Assembly (NCBI GenBank): GCA_023387335.1
Contig: JAEWIF010000019.1
Location: forward strand, 69,925-133,924
Origin: Pseudomonadota bacterium
GTDB taxonomy: Bacteria > Pseudomonadota > Gammaproteobacteria > Burkholderiales > Burkholderiaceae_C
Length of the DNA stretch: 64,000 nt
Direction: 5' to 3'
A model generated the notes under the pieces. The model was not told the origin of the DNA. It saw only the letters and a program-made list of their open reading frames with translations, and made no database searches. This document shows, one piece after another, positions 19,883-28,112 of the stretch (its first letter is position 1; every line of letters begins with the position of its first letter). The translations under genes were made by a program, and so were the position numbers.

Positions 19883-20881
19883 TCAGTCGGCGCTGGCGCC
19901 GGATTCCTTCACGACCTTGCTCCACTTGGCCGATTCGCTGCGGATGAACTCGGCGAACTGCTCCGGCTTCTCGGCGTGGGGCTCGGCGCCCTGCTCCGAC
20001 AGCTTCTTCTTCACTTCCGCATCGCCCAGCACCTTGACCAGCGCGCCGTTCAGCCTGGCGACGATCGGCGCGGGCGTGGCGGCGGGCGCGAACATGCCGA
20101 ACCAGGACGTCGCCTCGTAGCCGGGCACGCCGGCTTCAGCCACCGTCGGCACATCGGGCAGTTCGGCGGAGCGCTTCGCCGTGGTGACGGCCAGCGGACG
20201 CAGCTTGCCGCTGCGCACGTGCTGGATCGCGGAAGGCATGTTGTCGAACATGACGTCGATCTGGCCGCCCAGGAGGTCGGTGACGGCCGGCGAGCTGCCC
20301 CGGTAGGGCACGTGGACCATGTCGACCTTCGCCAGCGAGTTGAACAGCTCGCCCGACAGGTGGATCGAGCTGCCGCTGCCCGACGAGCCGAAGTTCACCT
20401 TGCGCGGATTGGCCTGCGCGTAGGCGATCAGCTCCTTCACGTTCTTGTACGGCTTGCCCGGGTTGGCCACGAGCAGGTTCGGCACCATCGCCACGCGCGT
20501 GAGCGGCGCGAAATCCTTGACGGGGTCGAACGGCAGTTTCTTGTACAGGCTCTGGTTGATCGCGTGCGTGCCGACCGTGCCCATCAGGAGCGTGTAGCCG
20601 TCGGCGGGCGCCTTGGCGGCGAGCGCCGCGCCGATGTTGCCGCCCGCGCCGGCGCGGTTGTCGACGATCACGGACTGGCCCAGCTCCTTGCCCAGCGCCT
20701 GGCCGATCACGCGGGCCAGGATGTCGGTGGTGCCGCCCGCGGCGAACGGCACGACGATGGTGATCGGCTTGGCCGGATAGGCCTGCGCGGCGGCGCCGAG
20801 CGGCAGGACCGCCGCGGCGGCGGCGAGAGCGAGGCCGCCCAGTGCGAAGCGGCGGCGGGAATCGTTGTGGAAGTGGGTCAT
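19883..20881 (-). CDS. Bug-family (tripartite tricarboxylate transporter) substrate-binding protein
   Basis: The 332-residue periplasmic protein has a twin-arginine-like start (SRRRFALGG) and signal peptide ending near PLGAAAQA. The TctC/Bug domain shows YPAKPITIVVPFAAGGTTDI, VDNRAGAGGNIGA and DGYTLLMGT. Bug proteins are greatly expanded in Bordetella and relatives and often lack adjacent membrane subunits, as here. It follows the SDR and pcaF genes, so an aromatic or dicarboxylic acid ligand is possible. Confidence 0.92.
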   Translation of the reverse strand: MTHFHNDSRRRFALGGLALAAAAAVLPLGAAAQAYPAKPITIVVPFAAGGTTDILARVIGQALGKELGQSVIVDNRAGAGGNIGAALAAKAPADGYTLLMGTVGTHAINQSLYKKLPFDPVKDFAPLTRVAMVPNLLVANPGKPYKNVKELIAYAQANPRKVNFGSSGSGSSIHLSGELFNSLAKVDMVHVPYRGSSPAVTDLLGGQIDVMFDNMPSAIQHVRSGKLRPLAVTTAKRSAELPDVPTVAEAGVPGYEATSWFGMFAPAATPAPIVARLNGALVKVLGDAEVKKKLSEQGAEPHAEKPEQFAEFIRSESAKWSKVVKESGASAD

Positions 20882-20903
20882 GGAGAGAGTCCTCTTGGTG
20901 AAT

Positions 20904-21626
20904 TCAGACGGGAGCGAGTCCAAGGGTGGTGCCGCCACAGACGTAGAGCACCTGGCCGGTGATGAAGCCGTTGTCCGGCGAGAGGAAGAACAGCGCGGCG
21001 CGTGCGACATCCTCGGGGGTGCCCATGCGCTTGACGACGATGCTGTCCAGGATGCGCTGCGTGCGCGGCGCGCCTTCGGGGTTGCTCTGGCGGAACAGCT
21101 CCGTGGCGATCGGCCCGGGCGCGATGGCGTTGACGGTGATGCCGTCGCCCCCGAGCTCCATCGCCAGGGTGCGGGTCATGCCGACCAGCCCCGCCTTGGC
21201 GGCGGAGTAGGCGATGCGCTCCGTCTTGCCCAGCGCCGCGCGCGAGGCCATGTTGACCACCCGGCCGTGGCCGCAGGCGCGCAGCGACGGCAGGAAGGAC
21301 TGCGTGAGCAGCATCGTCGCCTGCAGCGTGAGCGCGTTGACGTAGGCCAGGTCGGCGGCCGTCTGCGTGTCGACGCTGCCGGGCCGGGTCGCGCCGGCGT
21401 TGTTCACCAGCGCGGTGATGTCGAACGCGCGCGAGATCTCGGCCGCGCGTTCTTGCGTTTGCGCTTCGCTCGAGAGGTCGGCCTGGAAGGACACGAGGCG
21501 TTCGTGCGCCCACGCGGGCCGCTGGTAGTCGAGGTTCACCACCGTGCGGCCCTGCGCGAGCAGGCTTTCGCAGATGGCGCGGCCGATGCCGGCGCTGCCG
21601 CCGGTGACCAGGGTTGCTTCTTTCAT
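20904..21626 (-). CDS. SDR-family oxidoreductase (FabG-like)
   Basis: A 240-residue short-chain dehydrogenase with cofactor motif TGGSAGIGRAI, VNNAGATRPG, and catalytic NMASRAA ... IAYSAAKAG. ATG 21626 is used because it opens the conserved fold immediately and lies one base after the pcaF stop. Its position behind pcaIJF suggests a role near beta-ketoadipate or acyl-CoA metabolism, but it could be an acetoacetyl-CoA reductase-like enzyme. The substrate is unknown. Confidence 0.87.
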   Translation of the reverse strand: MKEATLVTGGSAGIGRAICESLLAQGRTVVNLDYQRPAWAHERLVSFQADLSSEAQTQERAAEISRAFDITALVNNAGATRPGSVDTQTAADLAYVNALTLQATMLLTQSFLPSLRACGHGRVVNMASRAALGKTERIAYSAAKAGLVGMTRTLAMELGGDGITVNAIAPGPIATELFRQSNPEGAPRTQRILDSIVVKRMGTPEDVARAALFFLSPDNGFITGQVLYVCGGTTLGLAPV

Positions 21627-21627
21627 C

Positions 21628-22833
<1,206 letters not shown>

Positions 22834-22841
22834 GGGTTCCT

Positions 22842-23501
22842 TCAGGTCGGAGTGGCGACCGGCAGCTGGATCAGGCGTTCCAGTTCCTCGCGGGAGAGGC
22901 CCTCGACCGCGTCGATCAGGCGCAGGCCCTGCGGCGTGCACTCGAGCGTGCACAGGTCGGTGTAGATGCGTTTGACGCAGGCGATGCCGGTCAGCGGATA
23001 GGTGCAGCGGTCGACGACCTTGCTGCCGCCGGCCTTGCTCAGCAGATCCATCATCACCCAGGTCTGCTTGGCACCGATGGCCAGGTCCATCGCGCCGCCT
23101 ACGGCCGGAATGGCACCCGGCTCGCCGGTGCTCCAGTTGGCCAGGTCGCCGCGGGCGGACACCTGGAAGGCGCCGAGCACGCAGATGTCGAGGTGGCCGC
23201 CGCGCATCATCGCGAAGGAGTCGGCGTGGTGGAAATACGCGCCGCCCGGCAGCAGGGTCACGGGCTGCTTGCCCGCATTGATCAGGTCGTAGTCTTCCTG
23301 GCCGGCGGCCGGCGCCGGGCCCATGCCCAGGATGCCGTTCTCGCTCTGCAGGATCACCTCGCGGCCGGCCGGGATGTGGTTGGCCACGGCGGTGGGCATG
23401 CCGATGCCCAGGTTCACGTAGGCGCCATCGTGGATGTCCTGCGCCACGCGCCGGGCCAGTTCGTCCTTGGTTCGCTTCTGGTACTTCGGGGCGTTCATCA
23501 T
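22842..23501 (-). CDS. pcaJ: 3-oxoadipate CoA-transferase subunit B
   Basis: The beta subunit of the transferase that moves CoA from succinyl-CoA to 3-oxoadipate. The 219-residue protein carries VNLGIGMPTAVAN and the active-site glutamate motif SENGILGMGP. ATG 23501 overlaps the pcaI stop (ATGATG, with TGA inside). The second ATG three bases later is an alternative. The succinyl-CoA:acetoacetate transferase ScoB is a close relative and cannot be excluded from sequence alone. Confidence 0.89.
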   Translation of the reverse strand: MMNAPKYQKRTKDELARRVAQDIHDGAYVNLGIGMPTAVANHIPAGREVILQSENGILGMGPAPAAGQEDYDLINAGKQPVTLLPGGAYFHHADSFAMMRGGHLDICVLGAFQVSARGDLANWSTGEPGAIPAVGGAMDLAIGAKQTWVMMDLLSKAGGSKVVDRCTYPLTGIACVKRIYTDLCTLECTPQGLRLIDAVEGLSREELERLIQLPVATPT

Positions 23502-24199
23502 GCGGCCTTCCTGAATCCACCCGCCTGCGTGGCGACGCGCGGGATCTTCACGATGTTGCTCACGTGGATGCCGGGGGTGACGATCGCTTCCGGATCGAGT
23601 TCGCCCAGCTCCTTGATCTCGAAAACGGTGGCGACCGTGTGCCGGGCCGCCGTCGCCATCACCGGGCCGAAGTTGCGCGCCGACTTGCGATAGACCAGGT
23701 TGCCCCAGCGGTCGCCGGCTTCGGCCTTGATCAGCGCGACGTCGCCGTGGATCGGATACTCCAGCACGTACTGCCGGCCCTGGATCTCGCGCGTCTCCTT
23801 GCCCTTGGCCAGCTCGGTGCCGAACGCGGTGGGGCAGAAGAACGCGCCGATGCCGGCGCCGGCGGCGCGGATTCGCTCGGCCAGGTTGCCTTGCGGCACC
23901 AGTTCCAGCTCGAGCTTGCCGCTGCGGTACAGCTCGTCGAACACCCAGCTGTCCACCTGGCGCGGGAAGCTGCAGATGATCTTGCGTACGCGGCCGGTCT
24001 TGAGCAGCGCAGCCAGGCCCTCGTCGGCGTTGCCCGCGTTGTTGTTGACCACGGTGAGGTCCCTGGCGCCCTGCTCGATCAGGCCGTCGATCAACTCGCC
24101 GGGAATGCCGGCCGTACCGAAGCCGCCGATCAGAACTGTGGCGCCATCCTTCACGCTTGCCAGGGCCTGCGCCACGGAGGCTGAGATCTTGTTGATCAT
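23498..24199 (-). CDS. pcaI: 3-oxoadipate CoA-transferase subunit A
   Basis: The alpha subunit (233 residues) of the pcaIJ CoA-transferase, with the CoA-transferase signature GGFGTAGIPGELIDGL, VNNNAGNADEGLAALL and GAFFCPTAFGTELAKGKE. ATG 24199 has an AAGGATT ribosome binding site. It is the first gene of the leftward pcaIJF-SDR-Bug unit and faces the divergent IclR regulator across 50 bases. Confidence 0.89.
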   Translation of the reverse strand: MINKISASVAQALASVKDGATVLIGGFGTAGIPGELIDGLIEQGARDLTVVNNNAGNADEGLAALLKTGRVRKIICSFPRQVDSWVFDELYRSGKLELELVPQGNLAERIRAAGAGIGAFFCPTAFGTELAKGKETREIQGRQYVLEYPIHGDVALIKAEAGDRWGNLVYRKSARNFGPVMATAARHTVATVFEIKELGELDPEAIVTPGIHVSNIVKIPRVATQAGGFRKAA

Positions 24200-24210
24200 G
24201 GAATCCTTCT

Positions 24211-24240
24211 GTTCGCCCAACGAACAATTGTTCGTATAAT
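24211..24240. promoter_or_regulatory. PcaR-type operator with three half-sites and a pcaR -10 box
   Basis: The 50-bp pcaI/pcaR spacer holds three half-sites: GTTCG at 24211-24215, CGAAC at 24221-24225 and GTTCG at 24230-24234. The last two sit in a perfect 14-bp palindrome, CGAACAATTGTTCG (24221-24234). An inverted plus a direct repeat of this kind is known from PcaU/PobR-type IclR operators. A consensus TATAAT at 24235-24240 lies only nine bases before the regulator's ATG at 24250. No good -35 box is seen (TTCGCC at the right distance), which suits activator-dependent or autoregulated expression. Confidence 0.75.
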
Positions 24241-24249
24241 GAATTCTAC

Positions 24250-25056
24250 ATGCCAACCCGAACCCCTCCCCAGGAAGCCGCCATAGACCCCCGCCCAGGG
24301 GATGCCTACGTGCAATCGTTCGCGCGCGGGTTGGAAGTGATCCGCTCGTTCAGCGCCGAGGCGCCGCGCCAGACGCTGACCCAGGTCGCCGCCCGCACGG
24401 GGCTCACGCGCGCGGGCGCCCGTCGCATCCTCCTGACCTTGCAGGCCTTGGGCTATGTGGAGAGCGACGGCCGGTTGTTCGCACTGACGCCGCGCATCCT
24501 GGACCTGGGCTTCGCCTACCTCTCCTCGATGCCGATGTGGAACGTGGCCGAGCCGGTGATGGAGGCGCTGGTGGAGCAGGTGAAGGAGTCGTGCTCCGCC
24601 GGTGTGCTCGAAGGCACGGACATCGTGTACGTGCTGCGCGTGTCGACGCGCAAGATCATGCGCAACAGCCTCGGGATCGGCTCGCGCCTGCCGGCCTATT
24701 GCACCGCCCTCGGCCGCATGCAGCTGGCGGGCCTGCCGGACGATGAGGTGCTCAGGCTGCTGAACGCCAGTACGCTGGAGGCGCGCACGCGGCATACGCT
24801 GGTGGACATCGAGGCGCTCCTCGCCAAGGTGCAGCAGGCCCGCCGTCAGGGCTGGTGCCTGGTCAACCAGGAACTGGAGGAAGGACTTGTGTCGATCGCC
24901 GCGCCGGTGATCAACCGCACGGGTCGCACCGTCGCGGCGCTCAACATCAGCGGCCAGGTGAACCGCACGCCACCGCGGCAGATGCAGGAGACGATGTTGC
25001 CGGCGTTGCGCGAAGCGGCGCGCGAGGTCTCGCGTCGGCTGGAGGTCGGCGCCTGA
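24250..25056 (+). CDS. pcaR: IclR-family regulator of the beta-ketoadipate genes (PcaR/PcaU-like)
   Basis: A 268-residue IclR regulator. The N-terminal helix-turn-helix spans about residues 40-65 (LTQVAARTGLTRAGARRILL) and is followed by the GAF-like effector domain with FAYLSSMPMWNVAEPVMEAL and SRLPAYCTALGRMQLAG. PcaR/PcaU proteins respond to beta-ketoadipate or protocatechuate and regulate pcaIJF. No ribosome binding site precedes ATG 24250 and the -10 box is nine bases away, so the transcript may be leaderless. Confidence 0.89.
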   Translation: MPTRTPPQEAAIDPRPGDAYVQSFARGLEVIRSFSAEAPRQTLTQVAARTGLTRAGARRILLTLQALGYVESDGRLFALTPRILDLGFAYLSSMPMWNVAEPVMEALVEQVKESCSAGVLEGTDIVYVLRVSTRKIMRNSLGIGSRLPAYCTALGRMQLAGLPDDEVLRLLNASTLEARTRHTLVDIEALLAKVQQARRQGWCLVNQELEEGLVSIAAPVINRTGRTVAALNISGQVNRTPPRQMQETMLPALREAAREVSRRLEVGA

Positions 25057-25100
25057 GGCGGCGGCGATGCGGGTGGGAACACCCGCGGATACCCCAAGAA

Positions 25101-25138
25101 CGGAAAAACGGGTCCTGACCTTGCGATCAGAACCCGTT
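25101..25138 (-). terminator. Relic of the original tRNA-Asp terminator
   Basis: Arms 25107-25118 and 25127-25138 form a 12-bp stem around an 8-base loop. Read on the minus strand the only imperfection is a G-U pair and the stem is followed by TTTTT. It lies just outside the 20-bp copy of the tRNA-Asp 3' end at 25152-25171, so it most likely terminated the tRNA transcript before the island inserted. The run of T after the plus-strand arm means it may also terminate the IclR gene. Confidence 0.75.
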
Positions 25139-25151
25139 GTTCTCTTTTTGC

Positions 25152-25171
25152 TGGCGGAGTGGACGGGACTC
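25152..25171 (+). repeat. Far attachment-site copy (20-bp duplicate of tRNA-Asp 3' end)
   Basis: TGGCGGAGTGGACGGGACTC is identical to 27748-27767, the CCA end and T-arm side of tRNA-Asp. The bases on either side differ, so the identity stops at 20 bp. A tRNA 3'-end duplicate at the far side of a segment carrying an integrase remnant next to the tRNA is the standard mark of site-specific integration. Confidence 0.9.
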
Positions 25172-25220
25172 TGGGCCGGTCCGCCTAAGTACTTGATTGC
25201 TAAGCCATTTTCGACCTGAC

Positions 25221-25254
25221 GGTGTAGCACGAGCATACCGTAGGCGGTGTAGCA
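25221..25254. repeat. Two GGTGTAGCA motifs near the left end of the island
   Basis: GGTGTAGCA occurs at 25221-25229 and 25246-25254, 25 bp apart. Each differs by one base from the GGGGTAGCA motif present four times near the right end (27627-27693). Their position 50-80 bp inside the attachment site suggests arm-type binding sites for the integrase or its accessory factor; this is inferred. Confidence 0.5.
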
Positions 25255-25614
25255 GCGCAAGCCGTGCGACTGGCGCTTGGCGAGCATGTCGTTGCCATGT
25301 TACGTGCGGCAGGAACAATCGAGCGATACCAAGCCGGCATTCATCCAGTCGCTCATAGGTGTGCAAAGCGCGACGGAAAAATGGGCGACGAGCGCGTGCT
25401 TGAGGATAGGCGGCTGTGTCCCTCGTCGGCACGGACAAGCAGTTGCCGGCAGGCTCTCCTCGTTATGCCAGCACATGCACCCGCCCATGTCCAAGTGGCA
25501 GCGACATGTGCCCCATCGTTCTGCAGGGCACTTACGACACTCACCTGCGCGTAGTGCGAACTGCCCTGAGCAGAGCACGCAGTGAAGCGGGTCCAACTCA
25601 CGGACAATCGAGGC
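25255..25614. other. Island stretch without a recognisable gene
   Basis: About 360 bases between the left-end repeats and the first cargo gene. Short open frames exist on both strands, including a cysteine-rich minus-strand frame (25300-25596), but none has a ribosome binding site, family motif or consistent codon use. The promoter of the following gene presumably lies here, but no convincing -35/-10 pair was found. Confidence 0.5.
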
Positions 25615-26667
25615 ATGGCCATCGACCTGTTCGCTGACTTAGGTAAAAAGGCGAAGCTCCACCCCAGCTTCGTCACACTACGTGACTCTCCCGGCTACAA
25701 GCCGGCGCGCCGGATGCTGCGAGAACTCCAGCAGCACTTTGACGACCCCGACGGAAATTTTGTTGAGCAGTTCCAAACCACGGGCTTTGACTCGCGGACG
25801 TTTGAGTTCGCTCTGTTTGCGATGTTTCGGGAGGGCGGCTTCGCCATCGACAGGAGCCACCCTCGTCCTGACTTCCTGATTTCCCGCGGTGGGGTGACTG
25901 CGGCAATCGAAGCCGTGACGGCTAGCCAGCCGTCCAACGCAGGCGTGCAGCCCTACCTGGCCTTGCCGGAGAACCAAAGCGAGGCTGAGCGCGCGGAATA
26001 CATCAAGAACAGCATCCCAATCAGACTCGGCAGTCCGCTGTTCACGAAGCTCAACGCCAAGTACTGGGAGGAGCCTCATGTCGCCGGCAAGCCGTTCGTC
26101 ATAGCTATTGAGGACTTTCATCAGGCGGGTTCGCTCGCGAGCTCCTCGACGCCGTTGACGCGTTACCTTTTTGGCCAGGAGCAACAGTGGTACCACGACG
26201 CAGAGGGCAAGCTGGTTATCACTGAGCACCAAGTCGACGTCCATAAGAACGCCGTCAAACAGATTCCGTCGGGCTTCTTCAATCTGCCGGGCGCCGAACA
26301 CATCTCTGGAATCTTGTTCTCAAATACAGGCACCATCCCCAAGTTCGCCCGGATGGGGCACCAGGGTCCGTACAGGGACCCTGACCTGAAGATGTTTCGT
26401 ATGGGTACCTGCTACCGGCACGACCCCAATGCGTCGCAGGCAGCTCCATTCATCTACGAGGTGGGTGACCCAGAGGCTGTCGAGACCTGGTGGGAAGGAA
26501 CGGTGTACAGGACGCGTCTTCCTTTTGCGAATCGTCCATCTTCTCCGGCTCAACATCGCCCGACGCCCCTGCCGCTGCGTCAACAAAGTTCGCCCAACGA
26601 TGGTCGAACTGGTGAAGCATCTTTGCCTCGTACACTGGCACGTAGTCTGATTTCGGCTCCTGAATGA
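25615..26667 (+). pseudogene. PD-(D/E)xK-like hypothetical protein, 3' end replaced
   Basis: The frame encodes 350 residues from ATG 25615 (an in-frame GTG lies at 25582). The N-terminal third has a helix with E64 (TFEFALFAMFREGGFAI), then RPDFLIS with D86 and AAIEAV with E99, spaced like the core of a PD-(D/E)xK nuclease fold. The usual lysine position is V101, so catalysis is uncertain. Residues up to about 298 (near 26508) read as one coherent protein ending in VETWWEGTV. The last ~52 codons are antisense to the methylase fragment, so the true C-terminus is probably lost. The exact function is not recognised. Confidence 0.6.
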
Positions 26668-27112
26668 ACGAGCCGCTGTCGTCCGACATGTGAAGCATTC
26701 GGCCGAGTTTGATGTTCCACGGATTTCCGGAGGACACTCCGTCGCGGGTGAGCACAGGAAGTGCCGCGTATAAGCGCTTCACGAGTTCCGCGTCTCGCTG
26801 ACTGCGAAAGATGGGGCAGGTCAGGCTGTTTGGGTTGATGAGAACAAACTCGTCAGGCGACACGGAGAATCGACGACGGACATCGCGCAAGTGCTCGACT
26901 TGGGTGGCGAAACACACAAACTCCGCCTGAGTAGCGACGCCCAGCGTTATCAGGGAGAACTTGTAGCTTCGATGCACTGACGGGAACACGGCATCGCTGT
27001 TCTCGAAGTCATACAGGCTTACTAGGCGCCCGGTGCTGGCGATGTGGCCGAAGTAGGCCTTTGTGGAATCGTCGGTGGCAATGCCGGTGGGAACAATGAA
27101 GCCCGCCCGTCC
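26490..27112 (-). pseudogene. Fragment of an Eco57I-type DNA adenine methylase / restriction protein
   Basis: From about 27112 leftward the frame shows GFIVPTGIATDDSTKAYF, LVSLYDFEN, then VHRSYKFSLITLG, FVLINPNSLTCPIFRSQRDA and VYEAKMLHQFDHRWA. This order is familiar from the region after the NPPF/Y motif of large Eco57I-like N6-adenine methylases of type IIG and related defence systems. The catalytic N-terminal part and SAM-binding motifs are absent, and the end runs into the antisense of the neighbouring cargo gene at about 26480-26510. It is therefore truncated at both ends and surely inactive. Confidence 0.65.
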
Positions 27113-27542
27113 TGTTGCCGCGGTTGCACGTCGCAGATGCCCGTCTCGACAGACTGGATGCGAGACGCCCGGCGGGAGCGGTGGCGCACGCGGACTTCTC
27201 GTCGTCGCGCGCCGGCTTTCTGACCGGGGCGGCACGAGCCATCTTCGCCTTCAGGTCGGCGGCCCACTCGGCGGCCACCGGCTCCCGCGCCTGCGCCACC
27301 CGCATGTCGAAGTGTGCGACCTCGGCACGCAAAATGACCTCGGCCTGGTGAAGGAGACTGGTTTCCAGCGACTTCCACACTTGGCCGGACTGGGCCTCAG
27401 GGAACGCGTGCTCCAGACCCTTGGGAACCTTGCGCTTGAAGTAGAAGGTGCTGCCGCGCCGCAGCAGGTACTGAGGCAATGGCTGGGAAGGCGTCGTTCG
27501 ATGCTCGCGGCTGACTTCCGCGAAACGGGTGCTGTGTGCCAT
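27113..27542 (-). pseudogene. Tyrosine integrase, N-terminal fragment
   Basis: The frame opens at ATG 27542 after a GAGGAG ribosome binding site. It encodes about 140 residues with QPLPQYLLRRGSTFYFKRKV, KGLEHAF and SLLHQAEVILRAEVAHFD, the N-terminal DUF6538-like domain of tyrosine site-specific recombinases found beside tRNA genes. The core-binding and catalytic domains with the R-H-R-Y residues are missing, because the frame passes into the methylase fragment near 27112. It starts about 200 bases from the tRNA-Asp 3' end and reads away from it. Confidence 0.75.
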
Positions 27543-27626
27543 GAAGGCTCCTCGTGCAAGGGTTGCGCGAAGAGCCGCCTGCGGTCCAGCCGGATGAGGC
27601 GATGAGCAGGAGGCTTGTGCTCTAGC

Positions 27627-27693
27627 TGCTACCCCAAACTGCTACCCCGCGGGCGGCTCCGGGGTAGCACCGACAGACGTAGACGGGGTAGCA
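27627..27693. repeat. Four 9-bp inverted/direct repeats beside the attachment site
   Basis: TGCTACCCC occurs at 27627-27635 and 27640-27648. Its complement GGGGTAGCA occurs at 27661-27669 and 27685-27693. The four exact copies lie between the integrase fragment and tRNA-Asp, where integrase arm-type or excisionase sites are expected. One-mismatch versions occur at the opposite end of the island. Confidence 0.7.
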
Positions 27694-27702
27694 GGAAAAG
27701 AA

Positions 27703-27739
27703 AAAAGCCGTTGCAAATCAGTGACTTGCAACGGCTTTT
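27703..27739 (-). terminator. Strong hairpin terminator between tRNA-Asp and the island
   Basis: AAAAGCCGTTGCAA at 27703-27716 and its exact complement at 27726-27739 form a 14-bp stem with a 9-base loop. The T-run follows on either strand. It lies eight bases beyond the CCA end of tRNA-Asp on the island side, so it would replace the native tRNA terminator that is now at 25101-25138. Confidence 0.85.
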
Positions 27740-27747
27740 CCGATACT

Positions 27748-27824
27748 TGGCGGAGTGGACGGGACTCGAACCCGCGACCCCCGGCGTGACAGGCCGGTAT
27801 TCTAACCGACTGAACTACCACTCC
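27748..27824 (-). tRNA. tRNA-Asp (GTC)
   Basis: The 77-nt sequence folds with acceptor stem GGAGTGG/CCACTCC, discriminator G and encoded CCA. The anticodon loop reads CTGTCAC with anticodon GTC. The T-loop TTCGAGT is intact. Its 3' 20 bases are the attachment core used by the adjacent element. It is the last tRNA of a leftward Ala-Glu-Asp cluster. Confidence 0.97.
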
Positions 27825-27894
27825 GCGTCGGTGCAGCTTCCGCTCTTGCGAGCCAAGTGCTGCCACTTGTTGCCTTCATCGCTTTCGCGAATCC

Positions 27895-27970
27895 TGGCGA
27901 CCCTACGGGGATTCGAACCCCGGTACTCACCGTGAAAGGGTGATGTCCTAGGCCTCTAGACGATAGGGTC
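27895..27970 (-). tRNA. tRNA-Glu (TTC)
   Basis: The 76-nt sequence has acceptor stem GACCCTA/TAGGGTC, discriminator G and encoded CCA, an anticodon loop CTTTCAC with anticodon TTC, and T-loop TTCGAAT. It lies between tRNA-Ala and tRNA-Asp, downstream of the gene for its own synthetase, gltX. Confidence 0.97.
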
Positions 27971-28001
27971 GAAACCTTGAACTTCCAATCGACACCTTGC
28001 T

Positions 28002-28077
<76 letters not shown>

Positions 28078-28112
28078 ATCAGGTGTCGAGCCTCGAATTC
28101 TACACCGAAAAA

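Larger units (their letters stand above)
25172..27747. mobile_element. Decayed integrative element in tRNA-Asp
   Basis: About 2.6 kb between the duplicated 20-bp att sequences has visibly lower GC content and no housekeeping genes. It holds three gene fragments: a plus-strand PD-(D/E)xK-like gene, a minus-strand Eco57I-type methylase piece and a minus-strand integrase N-terminus close to the intact tRNA. Repeated 9-bp motifs lie near both ends and a new terminator hairpin lies beside the tRNA. Integrase and cargo are truncated, so the element can no longer move by itself. The size of the ancestral island is unknown. Confidence 0.85.

Noticed and set aside
25300..25596. Cysteine-rich minus-strand frame (CVLCS ... 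ECRKCP ... CHLDMGGC) in the island, possibly a zinc ribbon
   Set aside because: Cysteine spacing does not match a known zinc-binding pattern, there is no ribosome binding site, and overlapping frames in the same region look equally random.
27629..27739. Clustered short repeats as a possible CRISPR array
   Set aside because: The repeats are only 9 bp, occur in both orientations with irregular spacing, and no cas gene is near. Integrase arm sites explain them better.
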